In this document: in pieces, positions 38,829-58,555 of the stretch | Position numbering within the stretch: the first letter of the stretch is position 1 | Layout: every line of letters begins with the position of its first letter | The notes under the pieces: model-generated | Told to the model about the DNA's origin: nothing | Seen by the model: only the letters and a program-made list of their open reading frames with translations | Databases searched by the model: none | Program-made: the position numbers and the translations under genes | Assembly: GCF_019059575.1 (NCBI RefSeq) | Contig: NW_024881708.1 | Location: 434,001 to 498,000, forward strand | Direction: 5' to 3' | Length of the DNA: 64,000 nucleotides | Origin: Amphibalanus amphitrite | Taxonomy: Eukaryota > Arthropoda > Thecostraca > Balanomorpha > Balanidae

Positions 38829-41800
38829 ATAGTTACACCATGCTCCAATGGAACTGCCGAGGCCTACTTTCCAAGTGGGCCGAATTAAAAAACTTTTTCT
38901 CCGTACTTACTCCTATACTTATTGCGCTACAGGAAACTTGGTTTTTACCGACCGATCAGTACAATTTCAATTTATCAAACTACACATTATACAGACATGA
39001 TGAGCTGTACGGACAGCGCCGCCATGGTGGTGTCGCATTATACGTAAACAACGATTATACACATTGTGAGCTTGATATACAGACAGATTTACAGGCCGTT
39101 GCGTGTACCATGTATGTCAACGGCAGGAACATCGATGTTTGCAGCATTTATATTCCTCCCGATTTTGATAATACAAACCTTCTTAGACAGCTTAACAATC
39201 TCACGGACCAATTTCAAAACCCATTTCTTCTTCTCGGCGATTTCAATGCCCACAGTCCGGCTTGGTTGGACACACAATCCTTGAAACCCAGAGGAAGAGT
39301 TCTTGAAGATTTTCTTGATATGAATAGATTAGTAACACTCAACTGCAATCAACCGACGCACTTTAATTTATCACATAATACAGAGTCAGCCATCGACTTA
39401 TCTATTTCTTCTTCTTGCATTGCCCCTTGGTTCCACTGGACTGTTGATAGTGATATACACGATAGCGATCATTACCCGATTTTTCTTCGTTTTGGTTTTC
39501 CAGTCCCGGGTATCTGCTCTTTCATCCCCCGCTGGAATCTTGGCAAAGCTGATTGGGTTAAATTCACAGAGTTGTGTGAATTTGAACACCACGAGCGCTT
39601 TGCAAATCCTGAAGACGGTATTTCATACATCACTGAAACATTAATATCAGCCGCAAAAGAGTGCATTCCTGAAACCAAGCCATGCAAAAAAGGAAATGCT
39701 GTACCGTGGTGGACACCCGCTGTTCGATTGGCTATAGCAAAAAGGAAAAGAGCTTTCCGTACTTACCTTAGACTTCGCACAGAACAAGCCTTAATTAACA
39801 GAAATAGGGAGCGCGCAAACGCTCAGCGAACTATCCGGGCAGCCAAGCGCGACTCCTGGACCCGATTTTTGTCTTCATTTACTTCTTCGACGCCTTTATG
39901 CAAGATTTGGGATTTAGTTCGTCGTTTATCCGGAAAACGCACAGCTGCAACTTTCCCGGTGCTTAGGCTTCCGGGAATAGCCAACACCATTAGTGAACCA
40001 AATGATGTCGTGAACTGTTTAGCTCAACAAGTTGCTTTCACGAGCTCAAATGAACGCTACCACCCACAGTTTATAGGTAGGGCTCGTCAACGATTTTTGC
40101 CTGACCCAGATACTTTTATCTCAGATAACAACGAATACTACAATGTTCCCTTCACAGCACAGGAATTAAATGAGGCCATCGGTTCCGCCGGAAATACTTC
40201 CGTGGGGCCTGACAAACTTCATTATTCCTTCTTCCGCCATCTTTCGGAGAACTCGAAACTTTTCATTCTTCAGACGTTCAATGATCTTTTCCGCAATCAC
40301 GTCTTCCCAGAGAACTGGAAAGAAAGCATTGTTGTAACTTTATTAAAACCTGGCAAAGCTAGGCATAATGCGAATAGTTATCGTCCAATAGCCATGACAA
40401 GCTGCATAGGCAAGCTTTTGGAAAGGATGGTCTCCAAACGATTATCGTTTCACCTCGAACAGCAAGAATTGCTTTCGAAATTCCAATGCGGATTTCGAAA
40501 ACATCATTCTCCAATCGACCAATTGATCCGTTTGGAAAGTGATATACGAAAAGGATATAAAAAGAAAGAACATACTTCAGCAATTTTCCTAGACATCAAA
40601 AACGCTTTCGATATGGTGTACAGGCCGGCTTTGGTTTATAAATTAGGCCAGCTTGGCATAAAAGGACACTTAGCTTTTTATTTGTACAATTTTCTCTCGG
40701 GGACCAGGCGTTTTCGCGTCAGGCTCCGTTCTGTTTTTTCAAACACATATGAAACACACAATGGACTTCCACAAGGTAGTTGCTTATCCCCAATTCTTTT
40801 CAACATTATGATTGACGACTTATTTGAAGACATTCCTCCTGATATATCATTTTCTCTCTTCGCAGACGACAGCGCCATTTGGTGTACCACACCTGAATAT
40901 GACATCGGCATTCATCGTTTACAATTAGCACTTAATAAAATAGAAAGATGGTCGGAGTTGTATGGTTTGGAATTTTCTCCAGAAAAATCTGCATTCATGG
41001 TTTTCTCCAAACACAATACAATACGGCCATCGTCTCTCCCAAAGTTGAAAGGGACGCCTATTCCACTCATGAAAACCTTCAAGTTTCTAGGAGTCGTCTT
41101 GGACCCTAGATTGTCCATGGCACATCATGTCAAACACATTCAAACAAAATGCAAGAAAAGGTTAAATCTGTTCCGATGCCTCACCAGTACCCCAGCAGGG
41201 GCAGATCGCTCGGTACTACTAAGATTATATAAAAGCATTGTTTTACCTGTTATTGAATATGGATCAGTCATGTACGCAGGGGGCTGTAAATCCAGTTTGA
41301 TTAAGTTAGAAGCCGTCCAAAACAATTTTTTGAGGTTAGCTCTAGGAGCCATGAAAACATCACCGATATCATCTCTTCAAGTAGAGGCTAACATTATTCC
41401 TCTGCACATTAGGCGAATGGATTTATCTCTACGATACTACTCAAAAATTAAACAATATCCGTCACACGCAGCTCACACAGCTATATCCGTTCTTCCTCGG
41501 CTGCATTTCAGTTACCTCGGTCGATGCGAGAGACGGACTGGGCTTACATTGGCCTCACGAACAAGAAAATATCAAACTGATTTAGGATATGAGTTACCCA
41601 GTGTCCCACCACTACCGCATTGTGCAGTATCGCCTTGGACGGCTCATCCACTTTCGGTGTCCTTTTTGTTTACGGCTCGTAAGGATTCTCTCTCTCACGG
41701 CGAAGTGAAGCAAGCTTTTCTTAGTTTTCAGGCGTCCAATGCTCTTTTCCATTTTGTTTACACAGATGCCTCAAAACAAAACAACACGGTCGGCATCGGT

Positions 41801-42589
41801 ATATTCGCTCCAGAATATCCACAAACACTTGTAAGGGTACAAAATGATATTTCTGTCTACTCTGCTGAGCTACACGCAATTTTCCTCGCTCTCAAACTTA
41901 TTCGCCATCACCACATTCAAATGGCATGCATATGTTCCGATTCCAAATCAGCAGTTTTAGGCCTTTTGCAACCTGATACCACGCAACATATTTGTTTAAA
42001 CATACTTACTTTGCACCAACAACTTATCGACAACGGAGTTAAAATACAGTTTTTGTGGATACCTGGGCACAGCGGCATATATGGCAACGAAAAAGCAGAC
42101 CAATACGCCAAGCAAGCCCTAGCGATTCAAGACATCACCGCGATCCCTTATACCTCCAGCAATATTCGAGCCTCCATAAAACAACATTGTTACCACTTCT
42201 GGCAAAACAGTTGGGACACCGATGGTATTGGCACACACCTTCATCGTATTAAACCGTATATACAACATTGGTCATCATCAAGTCGAAAATCCAGGAGAGA
42301 AGAAAAGGTTTTGGCAAGACTACGACTCGGACATACTTACTTAACTCATTCTCACATATTCAATCGACAGCCATGGCCTACTTGTCCTTCTTGTAGATCT
42401 CCTCTTACAATCGAACACATTATAGTACATTGTCGTAAATATCATACACATCGTAAACCAATAAATGACTACTGCCGGGCACATGATATACAAATGAATC
42501 TACCCATCATTCTTGGTGATGATCATCCTGCATTACTACAACTTCTCTTCTCTTTTCTCCTTAAAACAGATCTTCTTCATCGTCTGTAG
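38825..42589 (+). CDS. Non-LTR element B ORF2, endonuclease-reverse transcriptase-RNase H
   Basis: 1254 aa from ATG at 38825, which overlaps the ORF1 stop. APE endonuclease motifs: MLQWNCRGLLSKW, LQETW, LLGDFNAHSP and a late SDHYP. Reverse transcriptase motifs: IAMTSCIGKLLERM, GLPQGSCLSP and FADD near residue 678. RNase H motifs: YTDASKQN near 978, AELHAI, SDSKSA and WIPGHSG near 1077. A C-terminal CPSC...HIIVHC motif follows. All catalytic residues that I can identify are present and there is no frameshift, so it is potentially active. It is homologous to ORF2 of element A throughout but diverged at the protein level. The best fit is the I group because APE and RNase H occur together. Confidence 0.92.
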   Translation: MNSYTMLQWNCRGLLSKWAELKNFFSVLTPILIALQETWFLPTDQYNFNLSNYTLYRHDELYGQRRHGGVALYVNNDYTHCELDIQTDLQAVACTMYVNGRNIDVCSIYIPPDFDNTNLLRQLNNLTDQFQNPFLLLGDFNAHSPAWLDTQSLKPRGRVLEDFLDMNRLVTLNCNQPTHFNLSHNTESAIDLSISSSCIAPWFHWTVDSDIHDSDHYPIFLRFGFPVPGICSFIPRWNLGKADWVKFTELCEFEHHERFANPEDGISYITETLISAAKECIPETKPCKKGNAVPWWTPAVRLAIAKRKRAFRTYLRLRTEQALINRNRERANAQRTIRAAKRDSWTRFLSSFTSSTPLCKIWDLVRRLSGKRTAATFPVLRLPGIANTISEPNDVVNCLAQQVAFTSSNERYHPQFIGRARQRFLPDPDTFISDNNEYYNVPFTAQELNEAIGSAGNTSVGPDKLHYSFFRHLSENSKLFILQTFNDLFRNHVFPENWKESIVVTLLKPGKARHNANSYRPIAMTSCIGKLLERMVSKRLSFHLEQQELLSKFQCGFRKHHSPIDQLIRLESDIRKGYKKKEHTSAIFLDIKNAFDMVYRPALVYKLGQLGIKGHLAFYLYNFLSGTRRFRVRLRSVFSNTYETHNGLPQGSCLSPILFNIMIDDLFEDIPPDISFSLFADDSAIWCTTPEYDIGIHRLQLALNKIERWSELYGLEFSPEKSAFMVFSKHNTIRPSSLPKLKGTPIPLMKTFKFLGVVLDPRLSMAHHVKHIQTKCKKRLNLFRCLTSTPAGADRSVLLRLYKSIVLPVIEYGSVMYAGGCKSSLIKLEAVQNNFLRLALGAMKTSPISSLQVEANIIPLHIRRMDLSLRYYSKIKQYPSHAAHTAISVLPRLHFSYLGRCERRTGLTLASRTRKYQTDLGYELPSVPPLPHCAVSPWTAHPLSVSFLFTARKDSLSHGEVKQAFLSFQASNALFHFVYTDASKQNNTVGIGIFAPEYPQTLVRVQNDISVYSAELHAIFLALKLIRHHHIQMACICSDSKSAVLGLLQPDTTQHICLNILTLHQQLIDNGVKIQFLWIPGHSGIYGNEKADQYAKQALAIQDITAIPYTSSNIRASIKQHCYHFWQNSWDTDGIGTHLHRIKPYIQHWSSSSRKSRREEKVLARLRLGHTYLTHSHIFNRQPWPTCPSCRSPLTIEHIIVHCRKYHTHRKPINDYCRAHDIQMNLPIILGDDHPALLQLLFSFLLKTDLLHRL

Positions 42590-42640
42590 GTTCACTAGTT
42601 TCTTCATTCAGTTTATTTAATTCGACTTCGTTAACACACC

Positions 42641-42670
42641 GGTGCGAAATGGTCTAAAGACCGAAGCACC
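42641..42670 (+). other. 3' UTR hairpin of non-LTR element B
   Basis: Outer stem GGTGC (42641-42645) with GCACC (42666-42670). GAAAT and GAA flank an inner stem GGTCT/AGACC. It has the same layout as element A at 34018-34050 with compensating differences in the outer stem. Confidence 0.75.
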
Positions 42671-42694
42671 TAACCAACAAAAGAAAGAAAGAAA

Positions 42695-42704
42695 GGCGAA
42701 ATAC
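42695..42704 (+). repeat. Target-site duplication of non-LTR element B, right copy
   Basis: GGCGAAATAC, as at 37196-37205. Confidence 0.88.
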
Positions 42705-42750
42705 AAGAGATATCTGTATGTTACAGTGTTTCTACTGGCTACACCAGCCA
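42705..42750 (+). repeat. 3' LTR, right part
   Basis: 46 bp identical to 34087-34132, followed by the target duplication GATGCC at 42751-42756. Confidence 0.88.
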
Positions 42751-42756
42751 GATGCC

Positions 42757-43285
42757 TTTTCCCTTACAATGTCATAAGAATGATAGTTATTTTTAGTTGC
42801 TCAAATTGGTCTCAAGCAGGAGCCAGAAACTATCGCCTTTCCTTTCGCTTGCTTGTCTGTGCCTGCTGGTTTCGTTGGTTTAAGCCGTTTCGGTCTAATG
42901 AGACCATTGCAGAGTCGGAAGGACGATAGAACTTATAGAGGCCGCCCAGACAAATTTGTCTGGACGGCCATCCTGGTGCGCCGCCGGGGCTGAGCCCGTC
43001 TAGGTGGACAGGTCAACCAGTAGAGGAAGCGATCACCCTACCAGACGAGAGCATCGTCTTTAGGAGCCACTTACGTCGAATGATGGCAATCACCAAACGT
43101 ACAGCCCGAATCAGTGTTTTTGGAGTGAGCGAGGAATTGCGCGTCCTTTGGATGCAGCAGGTGGCACATCGTATCTTGTCCTTTTAGCGGAGATCGAGAA
43201 TTTCTACCTTTTACAATATCAAATCCTAATAATTTAACATGCATAGCCTCTTCGTATGTCTTCACATGCTAACCACTAGCCAGGC
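42757..43285. other. Spacer with a short palindrome
   Basis: 42940-42969 is a near-perfect palindrome around AGACAAATTTGTCT with GGCC at both ends. No gene was recognised. Confidence 0.4.
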
Positions 43286-43970
<685 letters not shown>

Positions 43971-44147
43971 AGGGATAATTGAAACCCACACCGAGGTAAA
44001 TAAAACACAACTGAGAAAGTGGTGAATGGCTTCTTAATCGGTACGTTAAATTTTCCCTTTGATATCCATTCTATTCCGTTTTTGTCGCCCATGAGATTAC
44101 CTATAATAACGTGCCGTTCATCGTGTCCAAACGAAACGCTCGATAAA

Positions 44148-44297
44148 CTGACGGAGCATTGCGGCGCAGCATCGCACAGGCGGACAATTAGGGTGACATC
44201 TATTGTTCGGGAGCAGAAGCAGCTGACGGAGCATTGCGGCATAGCATCACACAGGCGGATGATTAGGGCGACATCTATTGTTCGGGAGCAGAAGCTG
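44148..44297. repeat. Two-copy 75-bp tandem repeat
   Basis: Units at 44148-44222 and 44223-44297 start CTGACGGAGCATTGCGGC and end GGGAGCAGAAGC. They differ at only a few positions. 75 bp is a multiple of three, so the plus frame carries a duplicated 25-residue block, but no gene context supports coding. Confidence 0.8.
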
Positions 44298-44933
44298 TCG
44301 GTAGGCGAGCAGTGAGCTAAGCACAAAGCCGACATTTTACTGCTTCGGCTTATTTTTGGCATATATCAATAGCAATACCCGTTGTGATTCATACACTTAT
44401 TTCATGTCTATTATTAAAACAGTAGGTACAGATTGAATGTTCTGCGCTAATAAAAACTATAAAATAAAAATTAGAAACGTATTCCCTTTATATTTTGAAT
44501 ACAAATACGGCACAGAAAAGACGATCCTTTAAAGCACACTCTATTGCTTCTGTTCTAATGTTGCTTAGTAAAACAGTTTTCAGTGGGTGTTGCTAGGCAA
44601 TCAGCTGCTTAAAAAAGCGAACACCGTGATATCCTTCACTAAACGCAAGCTAAACGTTAGCAAGCGTATAGCGCTAAGGACGCTATCGAACACAATATCC
44701 ACATGCAGCACCAATGTGCTGTGGCCTGTCACTTGTGTTGTGTTTGGCGCGTGTTTGGTTTCGGGTCGTTTTACATCTATGTGCTGGTTGCTCGTCGTGA
44801 GCGGGGTCTCTGAAGAGTATTCAGGTGAGTTACATACTTATCTGTATGTCTGGACTATTCAAATAGGTATATTAGCCGCAGATGTGTTTTGTAAATAAAG
44901 TAACCACGATCAAAAATTGAAATGTTACACCAG
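44298..44933. other. Spacer; possible non-coding first exon of ZNRD2
   Basis: GTTGCTAGGCAA at about 44588-44599 resembles an RFX-type X-box. A consensus donor CAG/GTGAGT follows at about 44824. Both would suit a promoter and a 5' UTR exon of the plus-strand gene at 46883, whose first coding exon appears to start after an acceptor at about 46866. This is a suggestion only. Confidence 0.25.
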
Positions 44934-45190
44934 AGGGCTGTTCACGGGCCCTGTCATGTGTGCGGTCGGACCGCACACAGCCTCCAAGCTCCGCCCACTG
45001 CGTCCCTACGTTAGCCTTCCGTCACCGCACACAGCGACCGTTGTGGCCGGTTGGTCGGGACTGGCCACAGCGGTCCGTCCACCGCACGCAGCTGTGACGT
45101 CAGAGCCGCCTACCCATCCCTTACCCTCACGCCTGCTGGACGCACCGCACACACAGCTGACAGCAGTGTGCGGTGCCCGTGAACACCCCT
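44934..45190. mobile_element. MITE with CAG target duplication
   Basis: Inverted ends AGGGCTGTTCACGGGC and GCCCGTGAACACCCCT, flanked by CAG at 44931-44933 and 45191-45193. The interior contains several GTGCGG/CCGCAC palindromes. Superfamily uncertain; a 3-bp duplication is compatible with PIF/Harbinger-type elements. Confidence 0.65.
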
Positions 45191-45193
45191 CAG

Positions 45194-46860
45194 TTTGCAC
45201 TGTCAACATTTTGGGATGGCCTCGTAAAAAATTGCCTTGACTTGAAAATGACTTTGCTTAAAGAAAAATAATTTACCATTAGCATACAGTAAAATACATA
45301 CCAAACTTGGCCAGTGATAAATTTTCCACGCCTCATTCCTTACTGTTACCTAATGATAATTGATTTCCGCACTCATCCTTCGACGTCATTCAAAAATCCA
45401 GTAACGGGCTCAGTCTCGAGAATGTATTTACACTGGCCTTGGTTAGTATTTAATAGTATGATAAAGCAAGACAAATATATAATTTTGCATTATAAAAGCA
45501 AAAAATATAAATTAAATAACTGTCTCATGAACACTAAAAAACCTAGTCACTTAGTTTAGGAAACTGTTACACAGTTTTTATAGCTAATTATTTTAATTCA
45601 CACCCTGACAAAACATCACATGCTTATCCATGGTTAATAATATCTTGAAGGCAATCCCAGCATGAGTTTTTGCTTTATATTCTTTGCATTTTTACATTTA
45701 AATTTCATATTTATGCAATTTGTTTATTTAGGCCTGCAAATGATGTAGCAGATTGACCACCCAACCTTGCCCACACCTGGTTCACTGGTGATGAAATCTT
45801 AATGAAAGTTAAGGTAATGTGTCTTACAGTTTCAAACAGATTAAGGCATTTTCTTGAAGGTTTAGGTATAGCCAGTAGCCACACATATTGAAATACAGTA
45901 TGAAATTTCATGTTCCAGTGAAAAAAATGGTTAAAAAGGGAGCCTATGGTAAAGTTGGACATAGTTAGGTAATGTTTGGTCCTGTTAAATTACATTGTTC
46001 TCAGGACCATGCTCTTTATGTTCGATTTCAAAGTACTTTGCCTAGCCCTCTTTCGAGTTGCCAGCTGGCTGAACAGTGAATCTAGAAACCCAGGTCCAAC
46101 AACATAAGCTCCCCGACCCCAGCCACAAACTCACTGCCATCAAGCTATGAGGTGCACTTCCTATCTACTAACTAGTTGACATGGAGGACTGCTTTATATA
46201 TAGGTAACTAGAAAACTATAAGAGCACTACTAATGATTTTCAGAAAGTGATGCATGTATATTTCTACCACATGTCCTCTATTCTGCTTCTTTTGTTGATT
46301 TATTTGATAAATATTGTAGAAAGATGCCTTCCTTTTTTAGAAAAGTTACTATATGTTACCTACCTACCATTGGTACCTAACTCCTTACATTAGTATGGTA
46401 ATGCATATGCATCTGCTGCCACATTCATTAGTTTTTATATTATCCATAGTGTGAACACTATCCTTGGTCCTTGTTGAACCTTCCCCAATTCAATGCAAAA
46501 CATATTTTTTGTCAGTCAATAGTCTTTGCGTGCAACAGTTTTTCCTTCCCATCCGAGCCAAGGTTGTGAAGACCTTGCAAGTGGGTTGAACAGGGGAGTG
46601 AAGATGTTGTGCCCTTTACCAAAGCCAACCAAAAATGTAGGTGACAAAACTGAGGATGTCAGGGGCCAGCCAACCACAGATCTTGCTCAAACCTATGATA
46701 TGAACCTAGTCTAGAACTTGCTAACTTTTTGTAGCTATCTGTTGTTTTGTGATGGATACATTGATAAGGTCATGCATTGTATGTTCCAGAAATCATTTCA
46801 AATCCCACCCCTGTGCTTTAGATAAGATTTTAATGAGAAATTGTGCTGTTGCCAGGGGCT
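45194..46860. other. AT-rich gene-free stretch
   Basis: No recognisable gene or repeat. It is probably intergenic or the 5' UTR intron of the following ZNRD2 homologue. Confidence 0.35.
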
Positions 46861-46882
46861 GAGTCAGGAGTACACCATAACC

Positions 46883-49293
46883 ATGGATGATGATATGGAG
46901 TGGACACCTCCCACTGAGGCAGAAATGAAGGTTATTCAGGCCAAACGCGAGAGGGCTGACAAGATATCTAACCTCATGGGATCATACTTGCTGAAAGGAT
47001 ACAAGATGCTCAACGAGACATGCCCAAAATGCACCGTGAGTAGAACGACTCTGTGATTAGTAGTATAAAGTTAATCCCTCAGTTATATTTAAGTATTCAC
47101 AGACCAAGACACGTTTACCAACATACAGGCCAACTGAAGACGATTTATTCGAAACGCGTTTTGGTCTGTAAATATTTTAATTTAATTGAGGAATTAGCTT
47201 TATTCTACTACTTGTCAGTATGAATCCAAACAAGACTGCGATTGTTTTCCAATGTCATAGATGTTATGAGGCCACAGAGACCAATGTCAATGTCACAGAG
47301 ACCAGTGTGCTGTACAGTGGTAAATATCTCTCGAAAGCTCCTCAGGCTGGCCAGGGCCCTGTTTCACCGGTGATAGCAGCACGCTGCTATCAAATTGCGC
47401 GAGCTGACGTAATGTGATGACGTCATACTGCTGACGTAAGGGGCAATTCTGGCGCACGATTGCCGCAATATTGTTATACGTCATCAACTAAATGTTCGAA
47501 GTTAACGTCCAAATTTTCCTTAAAGGGACCCTCCCACCTTCAAAAAAGTTAATGAATTGGCATGAAAGTGATGTCGCTCGGTTCAGAAAGAGCAAAAATG
47601 AATATCTACCAAATTTCATCGAAAAATATTCACCGGTTTTCAAGATATTAGACTTTAACTTTTGTTTACTTTTTGGGATCTCCGCTGTTCCTAGCGACTT
47701 TATTTGAAAGTGCGGCATTTGTTGCGCGCAAAGCAGCATATACCACCGCGTGCTGCCAAACGTTTTAGTAAAAGATTTAAAAATCGTTAGATCTCCGCTG
47801 ACGTCACAAATTCTAAGGGGGCATACCAATGCATTAGCCCCTTAGAATCCGAAAACTGCAAGTTTGAAATTCCATATCTCCGAATTAAAGCATTTTTCGA
47901 TGTTGTGAATGCCCAAACCGGTATTTTCAGGCCATGGCCACCAATTTGGCTATCTCAACTCAAAACTAATGTTAAGGTGGGAGGGTCCCTTTAAACCCAA
48001 CTTCTTTTAAATACATTATATTAAAAAAATATATATTAAAAATAAATATACTATCATGACTGCGTAAACTCTTACTTTTAGGCTCATACGTCACTTAATG
48101 CTGCGGCCAAGGTCGCGGCAATTGTGCGCCGGAACTGCCCATCACGTCAACAGTATGGCGTCATGACATGACGTCAGCTCGCGAAACGTGATAGCAGCGT
48201 GCTGCTATCACCGGTGAAACAGGGCCCAGGTAGCCCTGGTTGCCATGTTTGCTGAGCTATGTTGCATGAAGTCGAGGGTAGTTTATTATTTGAAGTTGAA
48301 GTTATCAAATGCCTAGGCCCTTTTTCAGCACATGACGTTACGTGACGCTACCTGGTATTGGCGCTCGGTTTCTATGGAAACATAAGCAAAAATTGGTAAT
48401 CTGCTTACATTTCCCTGGAAACCGAGTGCCAATGCCTGGTGGCTGGTAGCATCGGACAGCGGCATATCGTGAAAAAGGGCCCTACTAAATGCTGGTTATA
48501 GAATGTCCAGCCCGATTGTGCTCTACATCAACTTCAGCGCTGAATTCACAGACGATCTACCTTCGCGACAAGCAGGACGAGCTCTATTGTGTGGCCTGTG
48601 TGGAGGTGGATACCGACACAGAGAAGGATAACCCGGGTGAGTAGGGCAGCCAGAGGTGTTGTGGTTCCGAGCTGCTTGTATTCGGTAGGTCCAGAAGTGC
48701 TCCCCTAGCCCGACCAACGCCTCCAGCAACAATAAATGTGATATAGAACATCCAGCAATTCTAGTCTGTTACAGTGACATTAGTTTGGAGGTTGGTATGT
48801 CCAGGTGACGTGCTGTTCTGTTACGTTACGCGTCACTTTGTAACCTCCTGACCCGCTCCCGGCAGCGTCCAGCGCGGAGGCGGCTCGTCGCCAGGTGGCC
48901 GAGTCGCAGTTCGCCTCTCCTGGAGCAGTCCGACGGCGCACGGCCGCGTCCCCGACCGCCGCTGGGGAGTACCGCGCGGCACCCGCACCCCCGCCAGTGT
49001 CCGCACCCCCTTCCGCACCGCCCTCCGCGCCCCCGTCCGCACCAGCTACCGTCTCATCGGCGGCCGCCGCGGCCGGCGCCAGCTCCGCGCCCCCTGCCGA
49101 CGCAGAGGACGAGGGGGCGCTGTCGGCGGCGGCGGCGGCGGTGCGGGCCAAACTGTCCTGGGCGGCCGGCCAGCTGGAGTCGGCCTCCTCCGTGGAGAGC
49201 TCCCTCCAACTGGTGGGACTCGTCAGAGCCTGTGCCGACGCGCTGCAGGCTCTGCGGAGTCCGGCGGCGGCCCAGCAGTCGCCGGGGGTCTGA
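46883..49293 (+). CDS. ZNRD2: ZNRD2 / SSSCA1 homologue (zinc ribbon protein, 3 coding exons)
   Basis: Exons 46883-47035, 48552-48636 and 48866-49293 total 666 bp, or 221 aa, with phases consistent and GT-AG introns. The N-terminus (MEWTPPTEAEMKVIQAKRER then LMGSYLLKGYKMLNETC) follows the ZNRD2 family closely. A C4 zinc ribbon is formed by CPKC at the exon 1/2 junction and CVAC in exon 2. A low-complexity Ala/Pro linker about 100 residues long follows. The conserved C-terminal helix ends it (KLSWAAGQLESASSVESSLQLVGLVRACADAL). The human protein is a small autoantigen (p27) with a poorly defined role. The ATG was chosen as the first in frame after a probable splice acceptor; a non-coding upstream exon is likely. 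Intron 1 carries three MITEs, two of them nested. Confidence 0.9.
47355..48226. mobile_element. MITE with long inverted arms in ZNRD2 intron 1
   Basis: Begins GGCCCTGTTTCACCGGTG and ends with its complement, flanked by CAG (47352-47354 and 48227-48229). Arms remain complementary for well over 100 bp, including GATAGCAGC and TGACGTCA-type motifs. A second element at 47524-47990 sits inside it. Confidence 0.75.
47524..47990. mobile_element. TTAA-flanked MITE nested in another MITE
   Basis: AGGGACCCTCCCACCTT at the left end matches AAGGTGGGAGGGTCCCT at the right. TTAA flanks it at 47520-47523 and 47991-47994. It is 467 bp and has no coding capacity. It lacks the G/C hairpins of the E family. 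Confidence 0.8.
48316..48481. mobile_element. Short palindromic MITE with CTA target duplication
   Basis: 166 bp, ends GGCCCTTTTTC and GAAAAAGGGCC, flanked by CTA at 48313-48315 and 48482-48484. The two halves are largely complementary around TTTCTATGGAAAC and TTTCCCTGGAAAC. Its ends resemble those of the 47355-48226 element. Confidence 0.75.
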
Positions 49294-49965
49294 CCTTCGG
49301 AGGAACTCAAGACTCGGGGCTGGGAGAAACGGAGCGTGTGGTGGAAGTCGTGTAACAGACGTAGCGTTGTCCTCGTTACGCCTGTCGACGATGGTGCCTC
49401 ACGTTTGACTCATTGTCATAACTGACCGCTGGTGCTGGCCATGGCTCGGATTGAGCGCTGGTGAACACGTAACGAAGTGATATTTTTGCAAGCTTGCTGT
49501 CGTTCATTTGAACTGCGTGTGTCTTACAGTTGTTTTCTGTTTTCTAACCAAATATATGTGATACGCGTCATTTCACTTTTGTTTATGATAACTAGCATGT
49601 TTGCAATTGGGCAAGATGCACAAAGTATAGCATATATTGCACAAAGAAATAAGCTTCATAACAGCGCCGTGAATGATTGCTGAGTTCTGGAAGGGCTGGC
49701 TGTAACCCCAGCAATACAAGCCTTATATACGCGTCGCACTTGCAAATTCTTACGATTAACGGCTAACGAGGCTGATAACGGCTACCAGGCTGATAACGGT
49801 AGTTCACACGCCACTCAGTCATGCCTCCGTCCCCCGCTGTCACGACTTTGAGACCCCTGGCCCCAGAAGTCGGATGCTGCGCACACGATTCTATTGGCGT
49901 TACCCTCTTCAATTACGCCCCCCCCCCCCCCCCCCCCCAAGGCAAAAGAGGTGCTCTTTCGTCGT
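49294..49965. other. Region between convergent ZNRD2 and CBS copy 2, with a poly-C tract
   Basis: Probably holds the 3' UTRs of both genes. A 21-bp pure C run lies at 49918-49938, 28 bp beyond the CBS copy 2 stop codon. It may be a remnant of a G/C-hairpin element. Confidence 0.4.

Positions 49966-58555
<8,590 letters not shown>

Larger units (their letters stand above)
37206..42694 (+). mobile_element. Full-length non-LTR retrotransposon B with RNase H
   Basis: About 5.5 kb, same orientation and domain plan as element A but clearly a different family by protein sequence. ORF1 and ORF2 are both open. It ends with a hairpin (42641-42670) and an AAAG-repeat tail. The flanking duplication GGCGAAATAC is the same 10 bp used by element A. 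Confidence 0.9.
28140..42756 (+). mobile_element. Ty3/gypsy-type LTR retrotransposon, internally deleted, both LTRs split by non-LTR elements
   Basis: The element is found once two nested insertions are ignored. The 5' LTR is 28146-28478 plus 34087-34132. The internal region is 34133-36872. The 3' LTR is 36873-37205 plus 42705-42750. Each LTR is then 379 bp, TG to CA. GATGCC flanks both sides (28140-28145 and 42751-42756); a 5-bp ATGCC reading that shifts the LTR end by one base is also possible. The LTR pairs look identical by eye, so insertion is recent. The internal region is only 2740 bp and lacks gag, protease and the start of reverse transcriptase. Confidence 0.88.

Noticed and set aside
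44587..44898. 103-codon plus-strand frame with hydrophobic stretches
   Set aside because: No family resemblance, and a donor site interrupts it; splicing into ZNRD2 would hit a stop, so at most it is 5' UTR.
48780..49310. 176-codon minus-strand Ala/Ser-rich frame
   Set aside because: Antisense shadow of the GC-rich ZNRD2 exon 3.
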